DNA from: Dysidea avara
Lineage: Eukaryota; Porifera; Demospongiae; Dictyoceratida; Dysideidae
Direction of reading: 5' to 3'
Assembly: GCF_963678975.1 (NCBI RefSeq)
Contig: NC_089281.1
Coordinates: 26,950,765-27,014,764 of the forward strand
Length of the DNA: 64,000 bases
The notes below the pieces were generated by a model. It was not told the DNA's origin. It made no database searches and worked only from the letters and a program-made list of their open reading frames with translations. Positions 1-12,272 of the stretch are shown piece by piece; the first letter of the stretch is position 1; each line of letters opens with the position of its first letter. Position numbers and translations under genes: made by a program.

Positions 1-1158
<1,158 letters not shown>

Positions 1159-1270
1159 TGATGATTAGTATAGGTAATCACACACATTTGAGTGCAATTT
1201 TGGCTGTTACGAGTACAATTATTCCATAATTGCACGAAAATGCGTGTGATTGCCTACTAATCACATAGTG
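1159..1270. repeat. Imperfect inverted repeat
   Basis: The stretch TAATCACACACATTTGAGTG near 1175-1194 is mirrored near 1229-1250 by the complement of a near-identical sequence (about 25 of 30 bases match across the arms). The loop is about 28 bp. It could fold into a hairpin and adjoins the terminal repeat of the element at 1255-1644, so it may be part of the same MITE or of a second copy. Confidence 0.6.
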
Positions 1271-1644
1271 ACCACCCTTCGTGGTTTGTAGTACACATCT
1301 ATCCAGTTCTATGTGGCCATTAACTTCTACCAGGTGACTGCATCATCCTTCTTTGTATTACATCATTTGTTGTTGCACTTAAAAGGCTTCACGTGTCAGC
1401 AATTCTGATTGGCTACTCAAATGTCTACATATGTTGCACTTAAAAGGCTTCTATTGTCAGCTTATTTGATTGGCTATTCATTATATCACTTTCTTGTTGC
1501 ACTTAAAAGGCTTCTGTTATTCTGCTATTTTATTGGCTACTTTACAGTGCAATTACAGAAACAAGGCGGTGTGATTTGGGATTAATTGCACTCCTACTAT
1601 TGGGACTAACGTATGGCAAATTAAACCACTATGTGATTAATACT
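1255..1644. mobile_element. Putative MITE with TACTAATCACATAGTG ends
   Basis: The left end TACTAATCACATAGTG (1255-1270) is matched in inverted orientation by CACTATGTGATTAATACT (1627-1644). The 370 bp between them encode no protein and contain three copies of a 62-bp tandem unit. This fits a non-autonomous terminal-inverted-repeat element. No clear target-site duplication was found, so the exact boundaries are uncertain. Confidence 0.5.
1371..1548. repeat. 62-bp tandem repeat, 3 copies
   Basis: Three units begin at 1371, 1432 and 1495 with TGTTGCACTTAAAAGGCTTC, spaced 61 and 63 bp. Each unit also holds a conserved ATTGGCTA box, a CCAAT box on the reverse strand, at about the same place. The units lie inside the putative MITE and differ by scattered substitutions, so the array is not new. 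Confidence 0.9.
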
Positions 1645-3232
1645 AATAACACTGCATGTTGTGATGCATGCATGTGACGGCTAGGAGCAACACTTAAACA
1701 CAATGTCAATGACAGGAAATGAAACAGATCAAAGCATTCATCATATAATCCACCTCACTTGACTGTTAATTATTCATGCGTACCAAGAACAATGTTGTCA
1801 ACCTCTCCACATCATGCATCTCACCAATGACAATTAATCCTTTGTTTTAACTTCTGTACTGATTTCTTCAAACAATAATAAAAACTGACCTGTTATGACC
1901 TTGACAAGTTTATATAACTGCTGCATACTTTCATAATATTAAGTTGTAAAAATATAATATCTGAGGGGACCATGATTGACAAGCATTATGTGGATGAGCC
2001 ACTATCCACCACCAATATAACTATAGCCCTTTGGACCAAGGTGTACCTAGTTTGGCAATCTCATGAACAATTTCAACATTACAGATGCTTGGAAATGAAG
2101 AAGATGAGTAGCTATGCACAGAGAAAATTGCATTGGGAAAAAGTCAGTGAATGACATCATATCCCCAAGTATTATACTAATGAATTTGACAAAGAAAGGA
2201 TACCTGGATTGAAAAGAATACATTTGTCGGTTTTGTTTTATTTAGATTTCGTTTATCAGCATGTTGGTATGGCAAAACGTCAATGAGTACTTGCTGATAG
2301 GATTGTAAAAAGTGTCTCTTCCTCTAGAAGGATATTTATGGCGAAGGACTGTCAGGAATGGTGTGTGGAGACTTGAACGTTGTATTTGTATAATATAATT
2401 AATTTGTCTTTTTAATTGAGTGTATATGTAATGCTGTTTTTGTTGTTTTTTGTTACCCTTGCCATGCCCACTTGTGGAGCTTATATTGCCCTATTTGTGG
2501 TAGCATGTGTCCGAGGATATAATTATACTGTTACTGTGTTTTCATCAATAAAACTAATGGTTTTCTCTCTCTTTACATAAAATTAATTATTGTCAACCTT
2601 AATAAATTTTCTCAGGTAAGATGTTTCAACGTGTTAGTTACACTACCTGTAATGAGAGAATTAATAACAAAACAAGCAACATTGCATTGAACCTTTTTGA
2701 TCTTTCTGGTGTTATAGGTGTGGGGACCAAAACAACCAAAATGTAACCTACAAAAGCTGGGTGAAAAAGATGAGGTGGCAGCCAACGAATAGCTGTAATG
2801 ATGTCAATGTCATTCAATTGTAATAATACATGGCTGTGTAGAATCCATACTACAATACAGACATTCAACAACTAGAAAAGGAAGAACATCATGTGGCTTG
2901 CATAATTATATATAAATCAGTCTCGGTGTGCAATGTTGGGTCAACAATCTTGGCATGACAAGGCATGCACTATGTGATCAACTTGCAATTTCTGGTTTAT
3001 TAGAAATTTTGTTACTTACACTTAACTAGCTAGATCATATATCACCCTGTAGCTTGTTAGTTGCTACATTCATCCATAAGGTTATTATCAAATCAGCTAG
3101 CTATAGTTTTCCAGGAATGGTACACCCTGCTATTTAACATCCTGCATGCAGGACAGGCTGCTCATATAAATAAATGGCTGATTTCACACCTTAGGCTATA
3201 TTACATGTAAACCAAATAAAAAATAAAATAAA
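1645..3232. other. Non-coding stretch with no supported gene
   Basis: The longest frame (1972-2154, + strand) has no recognisable domain, no convincing start context and no splice structure. The stretch 2210-2560, ending in an AATAAAACTAATGG-like tail, resembles the 3' end of a retroelement, but this is weak. Nothing else was recognised. Confidence 0.4.
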
Positions 3233-3260
3233 AACGCCGAGTGCTCGCTTGGCGTTTTTT
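3233..3260. repeat. GC hairpin followed by a T tract
   Basis: ACGCCGAG-TGCTCG-CTTGGCGT is flanked by A-rich DNA on the left and a run of T on the right. It looks like an intrinsic bacterial terminator, but the surroundings are eukaryotic and no gene ends here. It is recorded as a hairpin only, probably the end of a repeat. Confidence 0.5.
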
Positions 3261-4015
3261 TTTTGTTTTTTTTTTAATTGGGACTCCATATCAAACAATT
3301 AAGCGACTTTTAATAAAAAATTTTTATTGACAAGATACACGCGTCTACACTGGAAGCAGGTTTTCAAGGCTCTGTTATGGAGCGCCAGATAACTTTTTAA
3401 CCTTTTCCAGGTTCTAGCAGGAATGGCCAGCATGACATCTACTTTCACGTAAAATGTAACAGCTTAATACGGCCTTCTTCATGGTACAAAGTAGGGGGTT
3501 TAACATTACACATAGAACCATTGGCAATGAAAATATTTGCTCACCCCAACAATCCAGGCGCGAACTTTTTAACGATTCCAGGTTATACCAGGCTAGAGCT
3601 ATCCTTTCTTGAATACTTCAGCTAGCTATACCGTTCGTGATGAACGTTTTACAAGGTACAAATAATTTTATAAAAATCACCATCTCAATCCAATAGTCGC
3701 ATACCCCGGCTGAGCACTGATTATTAGTGACGCGCGCGCTATATTGCGTGGGCGAGTTGCAATGGAGAAGCATTCCGTTCTTGAATGTTTAATTCATCAA
3801 CTTTTCAATGGTCAATAGTCCTTGTACATCATGCTAATAACTGTTTTGATCACGTGATACATCTTTGTATTTTGTACATGTAATCAAATAAATATTTTTT
3901 AAAAATGGTCATTATAAAAATTTCAAGTTAGTTGTTTGCATGCAGTTCTCCAACATATAAACCTGTGGAAAAAACAGTCACATTTAAATTAGTGAATTTA
4001 AAAAATCTTTATCAC
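3261..4015. other. Non-coding stretch
   Basis: No gene is supported. A short GC-rich patch with GACGCGCGCGC lies near 3731. The sequence has the character of old repeat DNA, but no boundaries could be placed. Confidence 0.35.
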
Positions 4016-4178
4016 GCACACACTACACACACACACACTACACACACACACACACTCACACACTACACACACACACACTACTCACACACTACACACACAC
4101 ACACTACACACACACTACACACTACACACACTACACACAAACACACACACACACAAACACACACTACACACACACTTC
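4016..4178. repeat. Degenerate ACACACTAC minisatellite
   Basis: Runs of CA are interrupted at irregular spacing by CTA, giving units such as CACTACACACACACA. The tract is an old or complex satellite distinct from the pure CA array at 614-764. The Thr-His-rich frame over it is an artefact. Confidence 0.9.
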
Positions 4179-6504
4179 AATGCATATTCACATAAAAATA
4201 AAACACTACAAGGTATGGTAATGGTTGTTTACATTGGTTAATTTTGTGGTGCGCCACATATAGCAACAAGGGAAATGTGTATCTGTGATCAAGAATTTAA
4301 TTTAGATTGAAATAATATCATAATTAGATGGTCTCACTATCTTTGTCAACTAGAGATGAACTGGCTTTTGGTAAAAAGCGAGGGGTAGCCAATGCCTTGG
4401 GACTCTTGTATGCTATGTGAGAAATCCAATCAGAAATACACAAATATATTAGAAACCAAATCCTAAATCCAAAATCATGTAAAAATAATGGAGAAAGTAG
4501 ACAATGATCGATCATGAATAACTAGAACAAGATGTAGATCAACAACTGTACAGGTAGTTACTAGTTAGCAATCTCACTAAATGCTTTTAAAAATACATAA
4601 AGATTGGGAGTCTCGTACACACCATTTGGGTGCTTTGCGTGGGCATTGGCAATCCCTCTGGTACACCATTTCTGTGTTTTGCGTGGGAGTTGGCTACCCC
4701 TCGGGAAAAATAAAATAATGAAAGACTATACAGAAGCTGATCTGTACAGAAGATGAGCTGTACAGAAGATGAGCCCTGCACAGCTACGTGGGCTTCTTTT
4801 TACAAAGCATACACTCACCTTATTTGCACATTGCCCAATCGTCATCATGGACGCTTCCACCTCCCACCGTGCACTAAAGTAATAGTAGCGATTCCGGGAG
4901 AGTTTTAAAATTAATGGAAATAATTTTTATTTAGCATAGCCTTGAGTAGTACTCCCTGAGGATCTCATAAACACTTAGATTTTAAAAATCCATTATAGAA
5001 TGGTAGAGTTATAAGCAATTTTGTCCTTTAAAATAGGCAAAATTTTCTCCATATCTTTCCATTGAAAAAAGGCCCAAAAATGGCACAATTGAACAAATGC
5101 TTATAACCGAGCTTTGCAATAACATTTTGAAATTCTGTTTTCTGTTATAAACACCTTATTACATGGACCACAGTGTAACCTTACTTGTAAGACCCTCTGA
5201 ATAAAGGTCACCTCCATAGAAAGCCACTAAATAGTTGCATGCATTTAGCATCTTGCGGATGGCAAAACAACATACACATGGTGAAGTGCAACCACTCTGT
5301 TCCAGTCATCTCCACTCAAAAATACAATGTGCATGCAAAGCAAAGAGTTGTACTGTTGATTTATAGCTGTTTATATGATTGTTTTGTCTCTTAATGTACA
5401 GCTCCTTGACAGCTACCAAAATGGTGCATCAAAGAGATGAGCCATTTGTGGTGCAAATTTGCTGACTTTTAACATGGTAATATTGAAAACTACATGGACA
5501 AAAATGCTCACCTTGGTGCAACTAACATGTGCTGGGTCGTTTCTTGCAAAAAGAACATAACATTGTGGTGGCTATATTGCAAAATAATCTTATAATTAGC
5601 ATAAAACTCCACACAAACATATTTGTAGCGGGAAACTAACTGCACCATCGTATTCCTTGCCCCCAGAAACCCTAGAAACGATCCAATTGTTTGATCAATT
5701 GCTCGTATGGCAGCGAAATGATTGTGCCAACTCTCCAATGGAAGATTCACGGAGAAACTTTTATGCAAAATTTACGGAATTCCGGAATCGCTAGTAATAG
5801 AAACAAACATCATTAAATAATATAAGCATTAATATTATTATAGCATAACACAGCAGCACAATATTACAGCATGATAAACAAACCAAAGTATTTATACAGA
5901 AAACTGTCATAGACATTTAATCGTCTTTGAGCAAGGCCATTTTAACGAAGGCGTAAATTGGGCGTGGGCGGACAATTCATTACATTCTTTTCGCCGTTTA
6001 TACCTATCACTGGCAAACTAATGCATATACAATATCAAAGAACGTATATATTTAAACAGTTGTATGATACTTATAGACTGTTTTTTCACTGTCAACCACC
6101 CCTCCCCTCCGCACCCACCCACCCACCCACCCCTATATGATGTATGTGCTATACAGGTGAGCATATAAAAGTTGCTAAAATTAACAGGTTTTTTTAGAAT
6201 CAGTTTTATTTTTAAAATTCTAATTGAACAAACAGTACATTTTCATACTGCAGCTGAATGACATTAAAATACACTGAATTGTCTGATATGCACACTTTTT
6301 TTCACCTGATAGCTATTTCAATAGCTTAGTATAGATGTTATAGCTAATGACATAGCTATTTGATAATTTTGTAGCTAAATAGCTACCAATCCTTCCTCAC
6401 TAGAACCACTCTCGAAGTTTTAATGATATCACGTACGTCTACTTTCATGATATAATACATGATGTAATGAAGGTCATAACTAGTACCCTGACCTACAGGA
6501 CAAA
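4179..6504. other. Intergenic region upstream of the kinase gene
   Basis: No coding exon is supported. The stretch 4604-4700 contains GGGAGTCTCGTACACACCAT and a pair of GCGTGGG(C/A)(A/G)TTGGC units. These resemble a piece of the duplicated repeat at 18390-18450 and 28920-28985, so a dispersed repeat fragment is likely. The last 150 bp before 6505 should contain the kinase promoter, but no clear core element is seen. Confidence 0.45.
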
Positions 6505-8052
6505 ATGGCAACTTTTGACGAGCAACTTCGCAGCTTAGAGTTACCAGGAGTTACGAAGACAAGTAGAAAAGAGCCGATAGGAACCGGTTCTTATGCTAAC
6601 GTGTACGAAGTGATGGTACACGAAACAGTTTGTGCTGCTAAAGAGATGCACCCGATATTGATGAATGAAACGAAGAAGCGTGCCTTTCTCGCCGAGTGTG
6701 TTCAGTGTAGTAGAATACTCCACCCCAATGTGGTACAGTTCCTAGGAATACACTACCCTAGTCCTGATGCCCAGTTACCATGGTTAGTGATGGAGTTGAT
6801 GTATATCAGTCTAACTGGCTTGATTGAGAAATATGAAAAAGAAGATTTTCCATTTCATTTCAAGTCGTCCATTCTCATGGACACCTGTCAGGGTATCCAG
6901 TTTCTTCACAGCCGAAATATCGTTCATCGAGATCTGTCTTCCAATAACATCCTTCTTACGAAACATCTTGTAGCAAAAGTGTCAGATCTCGGAGTAGCTA
7001 AAGCAATACCACCTGGTCTTCACAGACATACAATGGTTCCAGGAACTACAGCATTTATGCCTCCAGAAGCTTTAATAGATGAGCCAGTGTATGGTCTGCC
7101 AATTGATGTGTTCTCAGTGGGATGTGTGTGTGTACACTTGGTGAGTATGGAATGGCCTGTACCAAAGAATCAGGTTACTGCAAGTAGGACTGTCTTGTCC
7201 GAGATTGAAAGAAGAGAACATTACTTGATAAAAATGGGACGGTGTCCATCACTAAAGTTATTGGCTGAACAGTGCTTACAAGATACGCCAGAAGAGAGGC
7301 CAGTTATTGAAGAGGTGATCAAGAGGTTGAAGGATGTCAATTATGATCATCACCCACATGAAGATGATAGTGTCATTGAACTGTTCAAGTGTGTTGTCAA
7401 CATGAAGTCTGTTGATGAACGAATAGTTCAGAAAGATCAACAGTTGATGGAAAAAGATAATCAGTTAATTTTGAAGGATCAACAGTTATGTCAAAAAGAT
7501 GAAATGCTTAATCAGAAAGATCAACAACTACGACAAAAAGATCAACAAATAGTTGAAAAGGATAGACAACTCAGTCAGAAGGATAATCAACTAAGACTGA
7601 AAGATCAAGAAATGACTCAGAAAGATCAACAACTTGGTCAGAAGGATCAACAACTAAGTCAGAAAGATCAACAACTTAGTCAGAAGGATCAACAACTAAG
7701 TCAGAAAGATCAACAACTTAGCTGGAAGGATCAACAACTAAATCAAAAGGATGAACAACTAAAGCATAAAGATCATGAAATTGCCCAAAAAGATCAAATT
7801 GTAAGTCAGAAAGACCAACATCTAAGGCAAAGAGATCTACAAATAGCACAGAAGGATCAACAGCTAGAAATTGCTGGAAAAGATCAATACCTTGATCAGA
7901 AAGATCAGCAACTGAAACATCATGACCAAGAAATATCAGATCCATATCTTGATCTATACCTGAATCAGAAAGACCAAGAAATGGCTTTAAAGGATCAACA
8001 GCTTAGTCAAGATTATGAAAGAAATGAAGAAATAATACCAGAAGATCAATTT
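6505..8052 (+). CDS. TKL-like protein kinase with long heptad coiled coil (exon)
   Basis: The kinase domain spans about residues 20-275. It has the glycine loop GTGSYANVY, the ATP lysine in CAAKEM (K46), the alpha-C glutamate (E64), HRDLSSNNILL (D143, N148), DLG in place of DFG (D161) and MPPEA. All catalytic residues are present, so it should be active; HRDLSSNN is typical of TKL kinases. From about residue 300 a coiled coil of seven-residue KDQQLxQ units runs for over 200 residues and probably mediates oligomerisation. The start ATG has a good context (CAAAATGG). The frame stays open to 8247, but a strong phase-0 donor (TTT/GTAAGT) lies at 8052/8053 and the residues beyond it look like repeat DNA, so the exon probably ends here. 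It may join the macro-RING-DTC exons downstream, or be a stand-alone gene ending at 8247. Confidence 0.88.
7420..8010 (+). repeat. 21-bp coding repeat of the coiled coil
   Basis: The coiled-coil part of the kinase is built from a 21-bp DNA unit of the form CAGAAAGATCAACAACTAAGT, nearly identical in consecutive copies between about 7620 and 7740 and decayed toward both ends. Each unit encodes one heptad. The near-identity in the middle points to recent expansion by slippage or unequal exchange, so copy number is likely to vary between alleles. Confidence 0.9.
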
Positions 8053-9567
8053 GTAAGTTTTTCTTATAGTGAAATGACAGCTCAAATAATACAAATGCAT
8101 GTAGGATTCAGTATCATGCAATTTCTCTTAACAAACCAAAGCGTAAATCAGGAAAAATTTGGTGTAGAAAAATTTTGTGCGTTAAAAATTTCAATGAAAA
8201 ATATTTTCTTCACTATAACAATTGATGAAAAAATTTTGATGGAATAACTATATGTTAATGTCTGTATGCGCAAATTTTTAATTTTCGTTGGTACAGCCAG
8301 TGACAAAAAATTTTTGACAATGAATTTTTCCTGGTTTACGGTAGATATCAGAAGTACTGTATAGGGAGCACCTTTTCACAAAAAGACCTCACAATTGTTT
8401 CATGGCACCTTGGCAGTATTGGTTAGGTAGAATCAAGCCAAAAGTGTCTCAGAATAGCCAAAAATGCTTCAGATAGGTCGCTATGAAATTTTTTAAAAAG
8501 TATTCAGTGGAATTTTCTGCTAACTGACTGACTAACTAATGCCTTCAGAGAAGTGTAACTCTATAACAGCTAAATTCTACAGGCTTAATTTTTCATTGTT
8601 CAATGTCGCTTCAGCCCGACAGGTGCCTTTTGGCATACCACAGGCTGACCTTGTGTCCCATTTCTTTTGCTAACAGCCCAAGGTGTTGATTCGCAGTAGC
8701 GCAATGGCTTCCCTACTTTTATAAACAGGAATCATCCATATTTTCAGGAATCATCCATATTTTCAGATGTTTAGCCCAGCACACAGTGCTACAAACGAAG
8801 AACAGTAGGAAAATCATCTCTGCAATCAGTCCAGCCACCACAAAAATATGGATATTTTGCATGCCCCAATGATTATATTATGCTTCGCTTTCAGCTATGT
8901 TCAGCCCATTACACAGCATTACAAATGAAGAACAATAGAAGAAGCACCTCTGCAATCACTGCAACTGAAAGCGAAGCATAATGGCCACTTCACTTTATAG
9001 TTGAGGCATGCATTCAGATGAACATTAACTGTGGTTCGATTAGGGATTATAGAAAAAAAAGTAGGGAAAGAAGGGAGGTCACCTACACCTGCAGATATAT
9101 TAGTGGACATTTAATCCTATGGGTATACTGAAGTAGGGATTAATATTTGTAGGTCATCTTCCTTGTTCCCTACATCCCTAATTGAACTTAATACTTGTGA
9201 GATATATAGCTATGGTGGAATCTCATAATCATCTTATTTGGACATGGTACCGTCATGCTGAAGTGCTAGCTTATTATACAATTGTGCTCATACAATATCA
9301 GTTCCCATGCATGTTCGCTTATAAACTTCCACTATCTTAATAGATTATAGCAACCTTTGTAACTTACTGTTTAAATATACTTGTTTCCTATCAATTTGGC
9401 TACTTTGTAAATTAATAAAACTCATATGTCAAGATTGACTGTTCCATTTAAGTATGCTGATTATTCTGACATTTTCACAGACAAAAATTTATGCCTAATA
9501 TACCAGCATTATACTTAATGTTTCAGACATATAGTTTGCTCTGAATTATGCCAACCTATTAGATGGG
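8053..9567. repeat. Intron or intergenic DNA made of dispersed repeats
   Basis: No coding exon was found. The stretch 8480-8690 is related to 10810-11130: both have a TTTTTTAAA start, GACTGACTGACT units, a conserved AACTCTATAACAGC-like patch and CAGGCTTAATTTTTCA. AGGAATCATCCATATTTTC is doubled at 8728-8765. Two diverged copies of TTCAGCCCA...CACAG...GAAGAACA lie at about 8771-8830 and 8899-8960. TTATGCTTCGCTTTCAG near 8877 recurs inverted as CTGAAAGCGAAGCATAA near 8965. Confidence 0.6.
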
Positions 9568-9569
9568 TA

Positions 9570-9786
9570 CAGTGGAACCTCAATTATCCGAACACCGATT
9601 AACCGAACTCGATTATCCAAACACCAAATTGACTGCTCAATTAGGGTATTTTGTCAAAAAGTGTATGCTTTATTAGAGTAGTTGAGCAAAGCTCAGTATA
9701 TAAATGTATGGATGCTCGATCTTATGTACTTTTGATTATCCGAGCACCCTTCCCCCCAATTAGTTCGGATAATTGAGGTTTCACTG
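9570..9786. mobile_element. Pogo/Tigger-like MITE
   Basis: The 217-bp element is bounded by CAGTGGAACCTCAATTATCC and its inverted counterpart (CAGTGAAACCTCAATTATCC read from the right end); 24-bp arms differ at one base. TA dinucleotides flank both ends, the usual Tc1/mariner-pogo target duplication. It encodes nothing. It carries one copy of the dispersed motif TATTAGAGTA at 9671. Related ends occur at 50428, 57850 and, as fragments, at 34083, 39050 and 60997. Confidence 0.85.
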
Positions 9787-11570
9787 TACCTACTTATTTG
9801 GCTCAGTTATGTAGACAGTAGAAATAAAAGGAGTTCAAAGATAGTTGTAGTATTATATATTGGTACCTTGGTATAGTAATATTGAGAGACATGGGAATTA
9901 GATTTTATAAAGGAAACATACTCCAGCTGCAATATTAGTTTGGTTACCTATTCGTTTGACAGGCTGTGTTACTTTATTGTGTCAAAAAATTCATGAAATG
10001 AGATGAGATACATGCATATTTAGGCTCTTCAGATAAAGTTCTGCCCCATCATGTATGAAATTACTTCCTAAACTCTTACTTAACTATAAGTGACAGTAAC
10101 AGTTTGTGTTAATTGGCTCTTTGTTCCAGCATGTTGATGGGTGACCATATAAGCAACACTGTCTAAGCAAGATAACTACACTGTACTTACAACTTGAATT
10201 GCCTCTGATGTGAAGGACACCAACAACACTTGCAGTAGCACCTGCATTGTGAGATGCGTATGCTTTTATTGTATATCTAATGTAACTTATACAGTGTACC
10301 CAATGAGACTTTTAGGAATTTTATTTTATGTGCCAGTCAAGGTATCTAGCTTCCCAAATACTCCTTGTTGAATGGGACATGTTTGAATGATTACCTTGTC
10401 AAGCAGTTTATCACTGCATCAGTTTCTGTTTTTGTATGCTATGCAATAATGGAAGCTAGGCAATTAAACAGTTCAATATAGCTAGCAGTCAGTTATTCCT
10501 TTAATAGAACAGTCACTCAAATTGAGACCCCAAAACATAGCAATTGTTTGACATCAACTAAACAGCAAAGCATTAATTTAAAAAAAATCTTTTATACTTC
10601 TACCTTTTTACACAATAGTTTCTCACAAAACGTATATACACAGTACATGTATAGTAGAGATTTGAAGGTGCACACCTGGCTTTGCACAACAACAAAAAAT
10701 GATATTGACCAGAAATCAGCCTTACAATACATTCACAGGCCTTGGCAGTATTAGTTATAATCAAGTGCATGCTTTTCAGGATGACCAAAATTCTTCCAAG
10801 GAGTTGCTACAAAATTTAATTTTTTAAAGAAATGACTGACTGACTGACTGACTGACTGACTGACTTACTAATTACCTAGTTCATGCCACCTTCAGACAAG
10901 CACAACTCAATAACACAGGCTTAATTTTTCACTGTTAGATGTTGAATGGTGCCTATGCAGTACGTGCAATGTACCCATCTTGGACAATGTATTCATCAGT
11001 ATAATTTGTTCGCCATAATTGTGAAACTTTGCTCTGCGAAGGTTATGCACAGCAAGATTATAATCATGGACTTACTTACCTTTGTCTTTGTGTCTCACTC
11101 ATTTGCTAACAGTGTAAAGTGTTGATTTGCAGTAGTGCATCCGAATGGCTTTGTGTTGCCTATCACATTAGCTTCATGTATTGTTCTCTATGTACAGGAC
11201 TGTGTAACAGGCAGAATATATTTGAAAACTATGCAAAATGGCTACACTGCTTATTAGCATGTAATTAACACCATGTAGCAGGTAATTTTTGAAGGGTTTT
11301 CAAAAGTTTTTTTTATTTTCGGGTATTTTGAAGAGGCTCTTCTCTTCGAAAAAAAATTCTCAAGACCTGCTGTTCTTCGAAAATAAATTCCCACAATTAA
11401 AAGTAACTTGCCTTCACGTGATCAAACACATTGGCATAGACACATCGCATTAATGACTGCAATGGTTAAAACAGTATCATTACTGCGTTAAACAGTTGAT
11501 TGAGATATGCCATAGGGCTGTCTGCTATGATTCTAGCAAGGCATGATCAAGTCAGTGGCTGGTTAGGATT
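9787..11570. other. Repeat-rich non-coding stretch
   Basis: Contains a second copy of the repeat seen at 8480-8690 (about 10810-11130), carrying a (TGAC)8 microsatellite. No exon with coding character is supported except possibly the last 40 bp, which are in frame with the open reading at 12033-12104. Confidence 0.45.
10833..10864. repeat. (TGAC)8 microsatellite
   Basis: Eight perfect TGAC units sit inside a dispersed repeat copy. The related copy at about 8520 has only two or three units, so the microsatellite expanded within the repeat. Confidence 0.95.
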
Positions 11571-12032
11571 TAGGGACCCACCAATTATGCTCATTATTTT
11601 ACCTATTATGCTATGCTGCACTGCTCAAAATTTTTCCTATTATGCTTAAATTAATGCTCAATATTTACCTATTATGCTCAAATTATGCTCAATATTAATT
11701 TTATACCTCAGTTCCCATGTTTTTCTAATAACTTTGCACTTTATGGGAAAACAGTAAGTGGTTGAAGCACAGACTGTAAGTCCTTGCTTGTGAAAATGCA
11801 TGTCACAGAAAAGATCGATATACTCTAATAGAACAGTTAGTTACCTGATAATGTTTATTAGTTACTGACTGTTCTATTAGAGTATATCGATCTTTTTGTG
11901 GGGATATGTATTTCGATAAGCAAGAATTTATAGTGTTGCACAAGTTTTCTACCTATTATGCTAGCATTATGCGCACTGCTTTCAGGCACCTATTATGCTC
12001 ATTATTATGCCAGCATAATCGGCAGGTCCCTA
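11571..12032. mobile_element. hAT-like MITE, 462 bp, 8-bp TSD
   Basis: Terminal inverted repeats begin TAGGGACCCACCAATTATGC on the left and TAGGGACCTGCCGATTATGC on the right, read inward. The perfect 8-bp duplication TTAGGATT flanks both sides (11563-11570 and 12033-12040), as expected for hAT transposition. The interior is made of many CCTATTATGCT units and encodes nothing. A separate palindromic element sits inside it at 11809-11896. Confidence 0.92.
11809..11896. mobile_element. Palindromic CTCTAATAGAG element
   Basis: The arms AAAAGATCGATATACTCTAA... and its exact complement face each other over about 30 bp each, with a loop of about 25 bp. This is the most complete copy in the window of a motif that recurs more than 20 times. 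It lies nested in the hAT-like MITE, so it inserted after that element or was carried by it. Confidence 0.85.
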
Positions 12033-12272
12033 TTAGGATTTGCTCCACTTGGGATTCCCCCAATCTTTTCTCCAGTGAATAGGAATGGGGATTTTGTTCC
12101 ATCAGTAAGTCAGTTGTTGGCAAGCAAGCATGTACATCTTTTGTAATTTTGTGATACGAATTTCCATTTATCCACCCAGACTTTAAAATAATACAAATTT
12201 ACTACCTTTATTTTACCTCTTCTGCAAAGTTTTCTGCTTTGAAAATAACCTGCTTTCATCGTATTATTACAG

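Larger units (their letters stand above)
11526..12104 (+). pseudogene. Putative exon split by a hAT MITE
   Basis: If the MITE at 11571-12032 and one 8-bp duplicate are left out, the flanks read through in one frame from ATG at about 11531 to a good phase-0 donor (CCATCA/GTAAGT) at 12104. The right part encodes GFAPLGIPPIFSPVNRNGDF. The next exon (12273) and the one after it (12437) are also phase 0, so this is plausibly an upstream exon of the macro-RING-DTC gene. The insertion plus duplication is 470 bp, not a multiple of three. Either the exon is broken here, or splicing starts to the right of the MITE. Confidence 0.45.

Noticed and set aside
1371-1548. CRISPR array
   Set aside because: Three regular repeats, but the units are contiguous 62-bp tandem copies without separate spacers, in a eukaryotic genome.
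3233-3270. Rho-independent bacterial terminator
   Set aside because: The hairpin plus T tract fits, but it lies in intron-bearing eukaryotic DNA with no gene ending there.
7718-7945. Reverse-strand open frame under the kinase coiled coil
   Set aside because: It is the mirror of the 21-bp coding repeat and has no domain of its own.
8053-8247. C-terminal 64 residues of the kinase open frame
   Set aside because: Composition changes abruptly after a strong GTAAGT donor and matches AAAATTTTT-type repeat DNA; probably intron, though not excluded as coding.
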